Origin: an uncultured Burkholderiales bacterium | Lineage (GTDB): Bacteria > Pseudomonadota > Gammaproteobacteria > Burkholderiales > Burkholderiaceae_C | NCBI GenBank assembly: GCA_903856875.1 | Contig: CAIODE010000413.1 | Location: 1 to 22,705, forward strand | Direction: 5' to 3' | DNA length: 22,705 bases | Part shown: positions 16,205 to 22,705 of the stretch, piece after piece | Layout: each line of letters opens with the position of its first letter | How positions within the stretch are numbered: position 1 is the stretch's first letter | Translations under genes and position numbers: made by a program | Notes under the pieces: model-generated | Seen by the model: only the letters and a program-made list of their open reading frames with translations | What the model was told of the DNA's origin: nothing | Databases searched by the model: none

Positions 16205-16912
16205 TCAGGTCGGGCTTGCTTCAGTCGACAAAGTTAATGGTTTTTTCATCCAGACCATGCAACGATCGGCCTCTAAACCAGGAACCAGGAGCTGTTCCAC
16301 GTGAAACACTTCTGCAAAAGAAGGTAAGGCCGCCATTTCAGCTTCGGGTAACTTCCCTTTCATGGCCATCCAAACCCCCTTTTCTGACAAAGCGAGGGCC
16401 GACCAATTGACAAAGTCCGGCAAGGAAGCAAAAGCTCGGGAACAAATGACATCAAAAGGCCCCGCCAAGCTTTCTACCCGAGCATGGACGCCGCGCAGAT
16501 TCGGCAACTTTAAACTGGCAGCAACCTGTTTCACAAAGGCAGCCTTTTTAGCAACTGTATCGACACATGTGACGCTGACATTGGGACAACAAATAGCAAT
16601 CACCACGCCAGGCAAGCCGCCACCAGAGCCCACATCCAACAACTCGATTTCGGCGTTGGCTGCGCCTTTTGTTTTGGCAATGTGCCCAAGCAAGGGCGAA
16701 ATAGCAGACAAACTGTCCAAGAGGTGATGGGTCAGGATTTCCTGCGCTTGTCGCAAGGCCGTCAGGTTATAGACTTTGTTCCATTTTTGAATGAGCGCCA
16801 TGTAACTCAACAACTGTCGCTGCTGAGCCTCCGGCACATTCAATCCCAAAACTTCAATTCCCTGCGACAGATCTTGAAGAATGCCGGCCTCGAACTGGCC
16901 GTCTGCCGTCAT
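16205..16912 (-). CDS. rsmG: 16S rRNA (guanine-527 N7)-methyltransferase RsmG
   Basis: RsmG (GidB) methylates N7 of G527 in 16S rRNA using S-adenosylmethionine; its loss can cause low-level streptomycin resistance. The SAM-binding motif [12 protein letters not shown] is at residues 91-102, with [10 protein letters not shown] and THHLLDSL in front and CSRAF further on, all typical. The 235-residue length is slightly above the usual 205-215. The ATG at 16912 overlaps the mnmG stop as ATGA. Codons 202-207 contain the variant parS site TGTTCCACGTGAAACA (16293-16308), which encodes FHVEQ. Confidence 0.96.
   Translation of the reverse strand: MTADGQFEAGILQDLSQGIEVLGLNVPEAQQRQLLSYMALIQKWNKVYNLTALRQAQEILTHHLLDSLSAISPLLGHIAKTKGAANAEIELLDVGSGGGLPGVVIAICCPNVSVTCVDTVAKKAAFVKQVAASLKLPNLRGVHARVESLAGPFDVICSRAFASLPDFVNWSALALSEKGVWMAMKGKLPEAEMAALPSFAEVFHVEQLLVPGLEADRCMVWMKKPLTLSTEASPT
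16293..16308. promoter_or_regulatory. Candidate parS site, one-base variant, inside rsmG
   Basis: TGTTCCACGTGAAACA differs at one position from the palindrome TGTTTCACGTGAAACA. C at position 5 is accepted in the known Bacillus parS consensus. It lies within the rsmG coding sequence, about 2 kb from the parB gene. Confidence 0.8.
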
Positions 16913-18945
16913 GGCGTTAAGCTCGCCGAGCCTTCCGCCACAAATGCCACCGGCTCAGGCTTGTCTGACATGAACTCCTTAAAACCACCCCTCTTGAGGT
17001 AAATCAGCAGCAAGGAAATGCTTGCAGGGGTAATTCCAGAAATTCTGGACGCCATGCCCAATGTTTCAGGGCGATGCTTGGCCAGCTTTTGTCGGGCTTC
17101 GATCGACAAGGAAGAGACCAACAGATAGTCAAGTTTTGCGGGCAACTTCAGGTTTTCAAAATGGGCGGCCCGCTCAACCTCTACTTTTTGGCGATCAATG
17201 TACCCCGCATACTTGGCTGCAATCTCAACCTGCTCAATCACAGCCGCTGAAAGTTCGCCCAATGTTTCACGTGAAACAGTTTTTGAAACGTACCGATCCC
17301 CGTCCAAGGACACCAGGCTTTCGTACCCGACGCCAGGCCGACGGAGCAAATCAAACAAGTTGTGCTCATGCTCGATGGCCTTACCCAGTACGCGTGCCGA
17401 CTCAGCATCAGGCAGGTTTCTGGGGTTGACCCAAGTTGACTTCAGGCGCTCTGTTTCACGTGAAACAGCTTCGCGCTTTGTACAAAAAGAAGCCCAGCGC
17501 TCGTCGTCCACCAGGCCCATTTGGCGGCCCGCCTCGGTCAAGCGCATGTCCGCGTTGTCTTCCCTAAGCTGCAAGCGGAACTCTGCCCTGCTGGTAAACA
17601 TGCGGTAAGGCTCCGTCACGCCTTTGGTAATAAGATCGTCCACCAGCACGCCCAAGTAGGCCTGGTCGCGGCTTGGCAACCATGCGCCGCCCATGTCATG
17701 GGCGGCGCCGGACAAGGCTCTGCATTGAAGTGCCGCATTGATACCAGCAAACAAGCCCTGAGAGGCGGCCTCTTCATAACCTGTCGTGCCATTGATTTGG
17801 CCCGCAAAGAAGAGCCCCCCAATTTGACGGGTTTCAAAGCTGCTCTTCAATGACCGTGGGTCAAAGTAGTCGTATTCAATGGCATAACCGGGTCTCAGAA
17901 TGTGCGCATTCTCAAGCCCCTTCATGGACCGAACCAAGGCGTATTGAATGTCAAACGGCAGGCTGGTGGAAATGCCATTGGGATAAAACTCGTGGGTGGT
18001 GAGACCCTCGGGCTCTAAAAAGATCTGGTGACTGTCTTTGTCGGCAAAGCGATTGATCTTGTCTTCCACACTTGGGCAGTATCTCGGGCCAACGCCTTCA
18101 ATCTTTCCCATGAACATGGGGCTTCGATCAAAACCAGACCGAATGATGTCGTGCGTTCTCTCATTGGTATGCGTGATCCAACAAGGCATCTGCGCGGGGT
18201 GCATGTCTGCTCGGCCCATGAAACTGAAAACCGGAACGCCAGCCTCTGCATTCAAGCCGCCAGGCATGCCATCACCGGGCTGCTCTTGGCACTTTGAAAA
18301 ATCAATGGTGCGGCCATCAAGGCGCGGCGGCGTGCCCGTTTTCAAGCGGCCCTGAGGTAACTTGAGTTCTTTCAAGCGGGCCGACAAACTGAGCGCTGGC
18401 GGGTCACCCGCCCGACCGGCCGAATAGTTTTCTAAGCCAACATGGATCTTGCCATCCAAAAATGTGCCCGCCGTCAGAACCACTGTTTTGGAACGAAAGC
18501 GAACACCCACTTGCGTGACAGCCCCCACCACGCGGTCTTCTGTTCCATTAGACTCCACCATGAGATCGTCTACGGCCTGCTGAAACAACCACAAGTTTTC
18601 TTGATTTTCTAGTCGGCGGCGAATGGCTGCCTTGTACAAAATTCGATCTGCTTGAGCGCGTGTTGCACGCACAGCAGGGCCCTTGGAGCTGTTCAGAATT
18701 CGAAACTGAATGCCCCCTTCGTCAGTTGCCAAGGCCATGGCGCCGCCCAAAGCATCGACCTCTTTGACCAAATGGCCCTTGCCAATACCACCAATCGAGG
18801 GGTTGCAGCTCATCTGGCCCAAGGTCTCAATGTTGTGGGTCAGCAAGAGTGTTTTGCAACCCATTCGCGCAGACGCCAGCGCGGCTTCGGTGCCAGCATG
18901 GCCACCGCCGACAACGATCACATCAAATTCTTGTGGGTAAAGCAT
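16909..18945 (-). CDS. mnmG: tRNA uridine-5-carboxymethylaminomethyl modification enzyme MnmG (GidA)
   Basis: MnmG with MnmE forms the cmnm5 group on U34 of several tRNAs, using FAD and a folate donor in the cytosol. The Rossmann FAD motif [12 protein letters not shown] is at residues 11-22, followed by the signature [16 protein letters not shown] and [13 protein letters not shown], then [12 protein letters not shown] and [18 protein letters not shown]. At 678 residues it is longer than the typical 620-640; part of this is a tail of about 25 residues beyond the usual C-terminal end. The ATG at 18945 has GGTGAT upstream; a TTG precedes it directly. Two perfect parS palindromes lie in the gene, each encoding VSRET (residues 494-498 and 557-561). 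It heads the partition cluster. Confidence 0.97.
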   Translation of the reverse strand: MLYPQEFDVIVVGGGHAGTEAALASARMGCKTLLLTHNIETLGQMSCNPSIGGIGKGHLVKEVDALGGAMALATDEGGIQFRILNSSKGPAVRATRAQADRILYKAAIRRRLENQENLWLFQQAVDDLMVESNGTEDRVVGAVTQVGVRFRSKTVVLTAGTFLDGKIHVGLENYSAGRAGDPPALSLSARLKELKLPQGRLKTGTPPRLDGRTIDFSKCQEQPGDGMPGGLNAEAGVPVFSFMGRADMHPAQMPCWITHTNERTHDIIRSGFDRSPMFMGKIEGVGPRYCPSVEDKINRFADKDSHQIFLEPEGLTTHEFYPNGISTSLPFDIQYALVRSMKGLENAHILRPGYAIEYDYFDPRSLKSSFETRQIGGLFFAGQINGTTGYEEAASQGLFAGINAALQCRALSGAAHDMGGAWLPSRDQAYLGVLVDDLITKGVTEPYRMFTSRAEFRLQLREDNADMRLTEAGRQMGLVDDERWASFCTKREAVSRETERLKSTWVNPRNLPDAESARVLGKAIEHEHNLFDLLRRPGVGYESLVSLDGDRYVSKTVSRETLGELSAAVIEQVEIAAKYAGYIDRQKVEVERAAHFENLKLPAKLDYLLVSSLSIEARQKLAKHRPETLGMASRISGITPASISLLLIYLKRGGFKEFMSDKPEPVAFVAEGSASLTP
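17263..17278. promoter_or_regulatory. Perfect parS site inside mnmG (site 1)
   Basis: TGTTTCACGTGAAACA matches the universal 16-base chromosomal parS palindrome exactly. It lies in the mnmG coding sequence, where it encodes V-S-R-E-T at residues 557-561, about 3 kb from parB. Confidence 0.93.
17452..17467. promoter_or_regulatory. Perfect parS site inside mnmG (site 2)
   Basis: A second exact TGTTTCACGTGAAACA, 189 bases from the first, measured start to start. It encodes V-S-R-E-T at residues 494-498 of MnmG. Because 189 is a multiple of three, both sites use the same reading frame. Confidence 0.93.
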
Positions 18946-18972
18946 CAAATCACCAGTCCATCACCTTAGGGT

Positions 18973-18989
18973 CGGCGCTTCTCGCGCCG
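18973..18989. promoter_or_regulatory. Short GC-rich dyad upstream of mnmG
   Basis: CGGCGC (18973-18978) and GCGCCG (18984-18989) flank TTCTC in the 157-base divergent region between mnmG and the aldolase. There is no T-run, so it is not a terminator. It may be an operator or a leader hairpin. No clear promoter or DnaA boxes were seen in the region. Confidence 0.25.
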
Positions 18990-19102
18990 TGAGAGGCCAG
19001 TGGCCAAGGGGGTTGATTTTATCTGTATCGGGTGTTCCTTGTGTGACTGATGCCAACGGCCATCTGAAGCTAAGCTCAAGTCACCCGCCAACAGGAGAGA
19101 CA

Positions 19103-19888
19103 ATGAGCCCGTCCCAAACCCATCAAGAACGCTGCCACCCTGATGAGTGGCAACTGCGCGTCGATTTAGCGGCGTGTTACCGCTTGGTTGCTTTGTATGG
19201 TTGGAGCGATTTGGTTTTCACCCACATCAGCGCCAAATTGCCAGCCTCGGTGTGCGGCGATGAACACCAGTTTTTGATCAACCCCTATGGGTTGATGTTT
19301 GATGAAATTAACGCATCAAGCTTGGTCAAGATCGACATGCATTGCAACAAGCTGGATGCAGAGAACCCCTATCCGGTAAACCCCGCGGGTTTCGTCATTC
19401 ACAGCGCCGTGCATGAAGCGCGCCCAGAAGCCGCGTGTGTGCTTCACACGCACACCCGCGCTGGTGTGGCCGTGAGCGCGCAAAAACAAGGCGTGCTGCC
19501 CATCAGCCAGCAAAGCACCTTTGTGCTGGCCTCGCTGGCCTATCACGACTACGAGGGCGTTGCCATTCGCGACGATGAAAAAGCACGCTTGCAAAAAGAC
19601 TTGGGCGAAGCCAACTTTTTAATGCTACGCAATCATGGCTTGCTCACTGTGGGCAAAACCATTGCCGATGCATTTTTAGGAATGTACACATTTGAAAACA
19701 CCTGCCGCATTCAGGTTGATGCGCTTGCTGGTCAACGCGGCTCTGCCGATCTCACGGCGGTCAATCCTGAAATTTTGAATGGCATTGCACACGTGATGAA
19801 AGTCCAAACCGGTGGCTTGGGTGGTAGTTTTGTTTGGCCTTCTTTGTTGCGCAAACTCAACCGCGAAAATCCTGGCTACGACGTATGA
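19103..19888 (+). CDS. Class II aldolase/adducin-family protein
   Basis: The 261-residue protein has the zinc-dependent class II aldolase/adducin fold. Metal ligands can be read as H115 and H117 in HTHTRAG and H178 in RNHGLL. The N-terminal part contains WSDLVFTHISAKLP and LINPYGLMFDEI, typical of the broad family of which L-fuculose-phosphate aldolase and 5-methylthioribulose-1-phosphate dehydratase are members; the actual substrate is unknown. The ATG at 19103 follows AGGAGA, so upstream in-frame codons from 18989 are not used. The stop overlaps the start of the Old Yellow Enzyme gene as ATGA, which suggests that the two act together or are at least co-translated. It is divergent from mnmG. 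Confidence 0.9.
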   Translation: MSPSQTHQERCHPDEWQLRVDLAACYRLVALYGWSDLVFTHISAKLPASVCGDEHQFLINPYGLMFDEINASSLVKIDMHCNKLDAENPYPVNPAGFVIHSAVHEARPEAACVLHTHTRAGVAVSAQKQGVLPISQQSTFVLASLAYHDYEGVAIRDDEKARLQKDLGEANFLMLRNHGLLTVGKTIADAFLGMYTFENTCRIQVDALAGQRGSADLTAVNPEILNGIAHVMKVQTGGLGGSFVWPSLLRKLNRENPGYDV

Positions 19889-21000
19889 AAAACTTGTTTG
19901 AACCTTGCCAAGCTGGCCAACTGCAACTCGCCTCACGCATTGTGATGGCGCCTCTGACGCGCAACCGCGCGCCACAGGCTCTAGCGAATGCCCTCATGGC
20001 TGAATACTATGGCCAGCGGGCCAACCCCGCTACTGGCGCAGGGCTCATCATCACAGAAGCGACCGCCATCAGCCATCAAGGCCAAGGGTACGCCGATGTG
20101 CCCGGTATTTGGTCAGCAGAACAAGTCAAGGCATGGCAAGCCGTCACCCAAAAGGTGCATGCCAAGGGCGGAAAAATTGTGGTGCAACTTTGGCATGTGG
20201 GCCGCATCTCACACACCAGCCTTCAGCCTAACGGGCAATCACCCGTCGCGCCTTCGGCCATCGTTGCGAAGTCAAAAACCGTGCTCATTGAAAATGGCGT
20301 TCCAAGCTTTGTCCCAACCTCTGCGCCCCGTGCGCTTGATTTGGCCGAAATACCAGGCATCGTGTCCGACTATCGGCGGGCCGCCAAAAACGCCACCGAT
20401 GCCGGCTTTGATGGCATCGAGTTGCATGCGGCCAATGGCTATTTGATTGATCAATTTTTAAGAGCAGACAGCAACCACCGCACAGATGCTTATGGTGGCA
20501 GCATTGAAAATCGCACACGACTTTTAAAAGAAGTGATGCTTGCCGTGTGTCAAGAAATTGGTGGCGGTCGATGCGGCATTCGAATTTCTCCCGTCACACC
20601 GGCAAACGATGCAAGTGATGCCTCCCCACAAGCCTTGTTCGAGCATGTTGCAAGCTTCCTTGGCACTTTAGGTTTGGCTTATGTGCACACCATTGAAGGC
20701 TCGACGGGCGCTGCCCGTGATTTTCAACAAGGTGCTGCGCCCTTTGACTACAAGGCATTGAAGAACGCCTATCAACAAAGCGGTGGCCATGGTGCATGGA
20801 TGCTCAACAATGGCTACGAGAGGGCCTTGGCAGATCAAGCCGTTGCCGATGGCGCAGACCTGATTGCTTTTGGAAAATCTTTCATTGCCAATCCAGACCT
20901 GGCCATGCGCTTGAAACAGAACGGCCCTTACAACACACCGGACAGAGCAACTTTTTATGGCGGTGGTGCTGCTGGCTATACAGACTACCCAAGCCTCTAA
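19885..21000 (+). CDS. Old Yellow Enzyme-family alkene reductase (NADH:flavin oxidoreductase)
   Basis: The 371-residue protein is an FMN-dependent TIM-barrel ene-reductase that reduces activated C=C bonds of enals, enones or related electrophiles with NAD(P)H. The N-terminal FMN segment MAPLTRNRA, the LWHVGRISH block and the active-site ELHAANGYLIDQFLR are present. H181 and N184 bind the substrate carbonyl and Y186 is the proton donor, matching the His/Asn/Tyr set of yeast OYE1; NemA has His in place of the Asn. The C-terminal FGKSFIANPDLAMRLK phosphate loop closes the barrel. The length fits NemA/OYE. The ATG overlaps the aldolase stop by four bases. It was not possible to name the natural substrate. 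Confidence 0.93.
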   Translation: MKNLFEPCQAGQLQLASRIVMAPLTRNRAPQALANALMAEYYGQRANPATGAGLIITEATAISHQGQGYADVPGIWSAEQVKAWQAVTQKVHAKGGKIVVQLWHVGRISHTSLQPNGQSPVAPSAIVAKSKTVLIENGVPSFVPTSAPRALDLAEIPGIVSDYRRAAKNATDAGFDGIELHAANGYLIDQFLRADSNHRTDAYGGSIENRTRLLKEVMLAVCQEIGGGRCGIRISPVTPANDASDASPQALFEHVASFLGTLGLAYVHTIEGSTGAARDFQQGAAPFDYKALKNAYQQSGGHGAWMLNNGYERALADQAVADGADLIAFGKSFIANPDLAMRLKQNGPYNTPDRATFYGGGAAGYTDYPSL

Positions 21001-21082
21001 GCGGCTTTTTAAGCGGGTCACTCTGCGGCCACCCTGCTACATGACGGGTTTCGTTGCTATCCCAAACCAATGGGTGCAGGTG

Positions 21083-21102
21083 CATTCGACACAATTCGAA
21101 TG
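21083..21102. promoter_or_regulatory. Inverted repeat CATTCG-N8-CGAATG before the pirin gene
   Basis: Six-base arms at 21083-21088 and 21097-21102 lie in the roughly 200-base gap between the OYE gene and pirin, about 98 bases before the pirin ATG. This could be a regulator site; no protein is suggested by sequence. Confidence 0.3.
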
Positions 21103-21111
21103 GAGATGTTT

Positions 21112-21240
21112 ATGCTACTTTTTTTCATACCCATCAGTTTGAGTCCGTTTAAACGTTCAGAAAATAATTCAGGTCAAGAAAACACTGCAAAATCAGACCA
21201 TGAGCTTACACAACAAACCCCTTCAAGGTCGTCGCATTGA
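21112..21240 (+). CDS. Possible 42-residue leader ORF overlapping the pirin start
   Basis: An ATG at 21112 has GGAG (21102-21105) six bases upstream, a better ribosome binding site than the pirin gene shows. The frame runs 42 codons and ends at 21240, 41 bases inside pirin in another frame. The product starts hydrophobic (MLLFFIPISL) and then becomes polar. Such an arrangement could give translational coupling or control, but the ORF may be chance. Confidence 0.25.
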   Translation: MLLFFIPISLSPFKRSENNSGQENTAKSDHELTQQTPSRSSH

Positions 21241-22081
21241 ACAACAGGTCATGGGCCAAGCCACTCGAGATGGCGATGGTGTCAAGCTCACACGCGTTTT
21301 GACACAAGCCCACCAAAGACGGCTCGATCCCTTCTTGATGCTAGACAACTTTGGCAGCGATGATCCCAATGACTACGGCGGCGGTTTTCCAGATCATCCC
21401 CACAGAGGGTTTGAAACCGTCACTTACATGATTGCGGGACGAATGCGGCACAAAGACAGTGCTGGCCACGAGGGCCTCTTACAAAACGGCGGCGTTCAAT
21501 GGATGACGGCTGGCAGAGGCGTCGTGCACAGCGAAATGCCCGAACAAGAAGAGGGTGTGATGGAGGGGTTCCAGCTTTGGTTGAACTTGCCTTCCTATCA
21601 AAAAATGTGTGCGCCCGCTTATCTCGATATTCAAAGCGATGGCATTCCTGAATATCAGCTCAATGGCACCATCAGGGTTCGGGTCATCGCTGGTGAATCC
21701 AATGGCGTTTCGGGTGCTGTTCAAAGACCCTCTGAGCTGTTCTCAACCAACCCCCTTTATTTGGACATTCATTTTGAGGATGATGTCTGTTTTGAGCAAG
21801 CATTGAACCCTCTCCACAATGCCTTCTTGTTTGTTTACCGCGGTCATGTCAATGTGGTCAGCGAAGGCGAAAAAACAACGGTAAGTTTGCACAGAATGGC
21901 CATTCTTCAGAACGAAGGAAATGGCGTCGTGATTGAGGGCTCTCCTGGTGCCAAAGTACTTTTGATAGCGGGCCAACCCCTGAACGAGTCAATTGCGCAA
22001 TATGGACCATTTGTCATGAACACACGCGATGAGTTGATTCAAGCAGTCGATGATTTCAGGGCCGGTCTTTACAATTCATAA
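21200..22081 (+). CDS. Pirin-family cupin protein
   Basis: Pirins are bicupin metalloproteins with reported quercetin 2,3-dioxygenase activity and roles in stress or redox control. The N-terminal metal site is complete: H66 and H68 in DHPHRGFE, with H110 and E112 in VVHSEMP, the same set as in human pirin. The GLLQNGGVQWMTAGRG segment is a strong family signature. The 293-residue length and the second, less conserved cupin half from about 175 to the end are normal. No signal peptide is seen, so it is cytosolic. The start codon lacks a clear ribosome binding site, and a small ORF with a good one overlaps it. The Spy-like gene follows after 65 bases. Confidence 0.94.
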   Translation: MSLHNKPLQGRRIEQQVMGQATRDGDGVKLTRVLTQAHQRRLDPFLMLDNFGSDDPNDYGGGFPDHPHRGFETVTYMIAGRMRHKDSAGHEGLLQNGGVQWMTAGRGVVHSEMPEQEEGVMEGFQLWLNLPSYQKMCAPAYLDIQSDGIPEYQLNGTIRVRVIAGESNGVSGAVQRPSELFSTNPLYLDIHFEDDVCFEQALNPLHNAFLFVYRGHVNVVSEGEKTTVSLHRMAILQNEGNGVVIEGSPGAKVLLIAGQPLNESIAQYGPFVMNTRDELIQAVDDFRAGLYNS

Positions 22082-22146
22082 CAAAAATGGCAAAGAGTGG
22101 ACACATCGAATTGGCAGAGTAGCGTTTTTAAACCTAAGGAGAGCAT

Positions 22147-22668
22147 ATGACTTCCATTTCACGTTTGACCTTTTCCGCAGCTTTGGTGCTAGGTACTTTG
22201 TTCACCAGCATTAGCTTTGCACAAAGTCCTGGGCCGATGGGAATGCGCCCACCCATGTTTGGCAACGACAGAATGCCGGGCATGATGGGAAACCCAAAAA
22301 TGCAAGAGCAACGCGATGCCAAGCGCGCTGAACGCCATCAAAAACGTTTGGAGGAACTGAAAGTTTATTTGCAACTGCAAGCTTCTCAGGACGATGCTTG
22401 GCAAAGCTTCGCAGGTGTTATGAAAACACCCATCAAACGACCCGCACCCATGACGCCATCAGAGGTGGAAAAACTCACAACGCCAGAGCGTATTGACAAA
22501 ATGATGGCGCGAAAAGCCGAAACAGATGCCGAAATTACAAAGCGTTTGAATGCGAGCAAAACCTTTTATGCCACCTTAACGCCCACGCAACAAAGGGTGT
22601 TTGACACCCATACACAAAAGCTATTTTCTAAAGGCCCTATGGGACATCACACCAAAATGCATCATTGA
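22147..22668 (+). CDS. Spy/CpxP-like periplasmic LTxxQ protein, Met- and His-rich
   Basis: The 173-residue protein has a clear Sec signal peptide (hydrophobic SAALVLGTLFTSISFA, cleavage probably after the SFA near residue 25). The mature part has a Met/Pro/Gly-rich stretch, then charged helices, and an LTPTQQRVFD block of the LTxxQ type typical of Spy, CpxP and related periplasmic chaperones or metal-binding sensors. The C-terminus ends in a Met/His cluster (GPMGHHTKMHH), which suggests metal binding such as copper, nickel or zinc. AAGGAG lies seven bases before the ATG. The true family member and function are not certain; nothing shows an adjacent sensor kinase or sigma factor in the window. 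Confidence 0.85.
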   Translation: MTSISRLTFSAALVLGTLFTSISFAQSPGPMGMRPPMFGNDRMPGMMGNPKMQEQRDAKRAERHQKRLEELKVYLQLQASQDDAWQSFAGVMKTPIKRPAPMTPSEVEKLTTPERIDKMMARKAETDAEITKRLNASKTFYATLTPTQQRVFDTHTQKLFSKGPMGHHTKMHH

Positions 22669-22705
22669 TTTTGGCCTAACTTCAAAAATTAAAACATTCA
22701 ATTAG

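Noticed and set aside
18946..19102. Possible replication origin between mnmG and the aldolase
   Set aside because: No DnaA boxes or AT-rich element is present; only a small GC-rich dyad.
22669..22705. Window end after the Spy-like gene
   Set aside because: The 37 bases are AT-rich without a hairpin or clear coding start, so nothing is called.

Overview
The window looks like a chromosomal segment of a betaproteobacterium, most likely order Burkholderiales, family Comamonadaceae (a Limnohabitans- or Rhodoferax-like freshwater lineage). This is inferred from protein character, the moderate GC content, and the gene order mnmG-rsmG-lysE-parA-hydrolase-parB. No insertion sequence, phage gene, CRISPR array, tRNA or rRNA is visible. 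The genes are compact, with several 4-base ATGA overlaps, and the region reads as core chromosome rather than a mobile island.

Layout. 1-81: the tail of a membrane protein. 82-387: a terminator, a perfect inverted repeat and a strongly structured leader before pckG (GTP-dependent PEP carboxykinase). 2283-3176: an EamA/DMT-type exporter directly behind pckG. 3273-3767 (minus): a small two-helix membrane protein, divergent from a LysR regulator whose stop overlaps the start of a metallophosphoesterase. A TetR regulator (minus) is divergent from a PhoD-like phosphoesterase, which is followed by a dapD of the long class. 8740-11602 (minus): acetoacetyl-CoA synthetase and a PduO-type cobalamin adenosyltransferase, divergent from a D-lactate/glycolate-type FAD dehydrogenase (11752-13176).

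13258-18945 (minus) is the chromosome partition and tRNA/rRNA modification cluster: mnmG, rsmG, a LysE exporter, parA, an RBBP9-like serine hydrolase and parB, with very short gaps or overlaps. Three parS-type sites (two perfect, one with one changed base) lie inside mnmG and rsmG, so the DNA loaded by ParB is the coding sequence of its own operon. This kind of cluster usually lies near the replication origin, but no dnaA or oriC is present here.

19103-22668 (plus): a class II aldolase and an Old Yellow Enzyme reductase overlap by four bases, followed by a pirin and a Met/His-rich, Spy-like periplasmic protein.

The metabolic genes point to growth on organic acids and C2-C4 compounds: PEP carboxykinase draws oxaloacetate into gluconeogenesis, AACS activates acetoacetate, and the FAD enzyme oxidises a 2-hydroxyacid. 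The most interesting signals are the pckG leader, the intragenic parS trio, the unusual dapD class, and a probably leaderless tetR. I found no clear multi-gene system that is wholly unknown.
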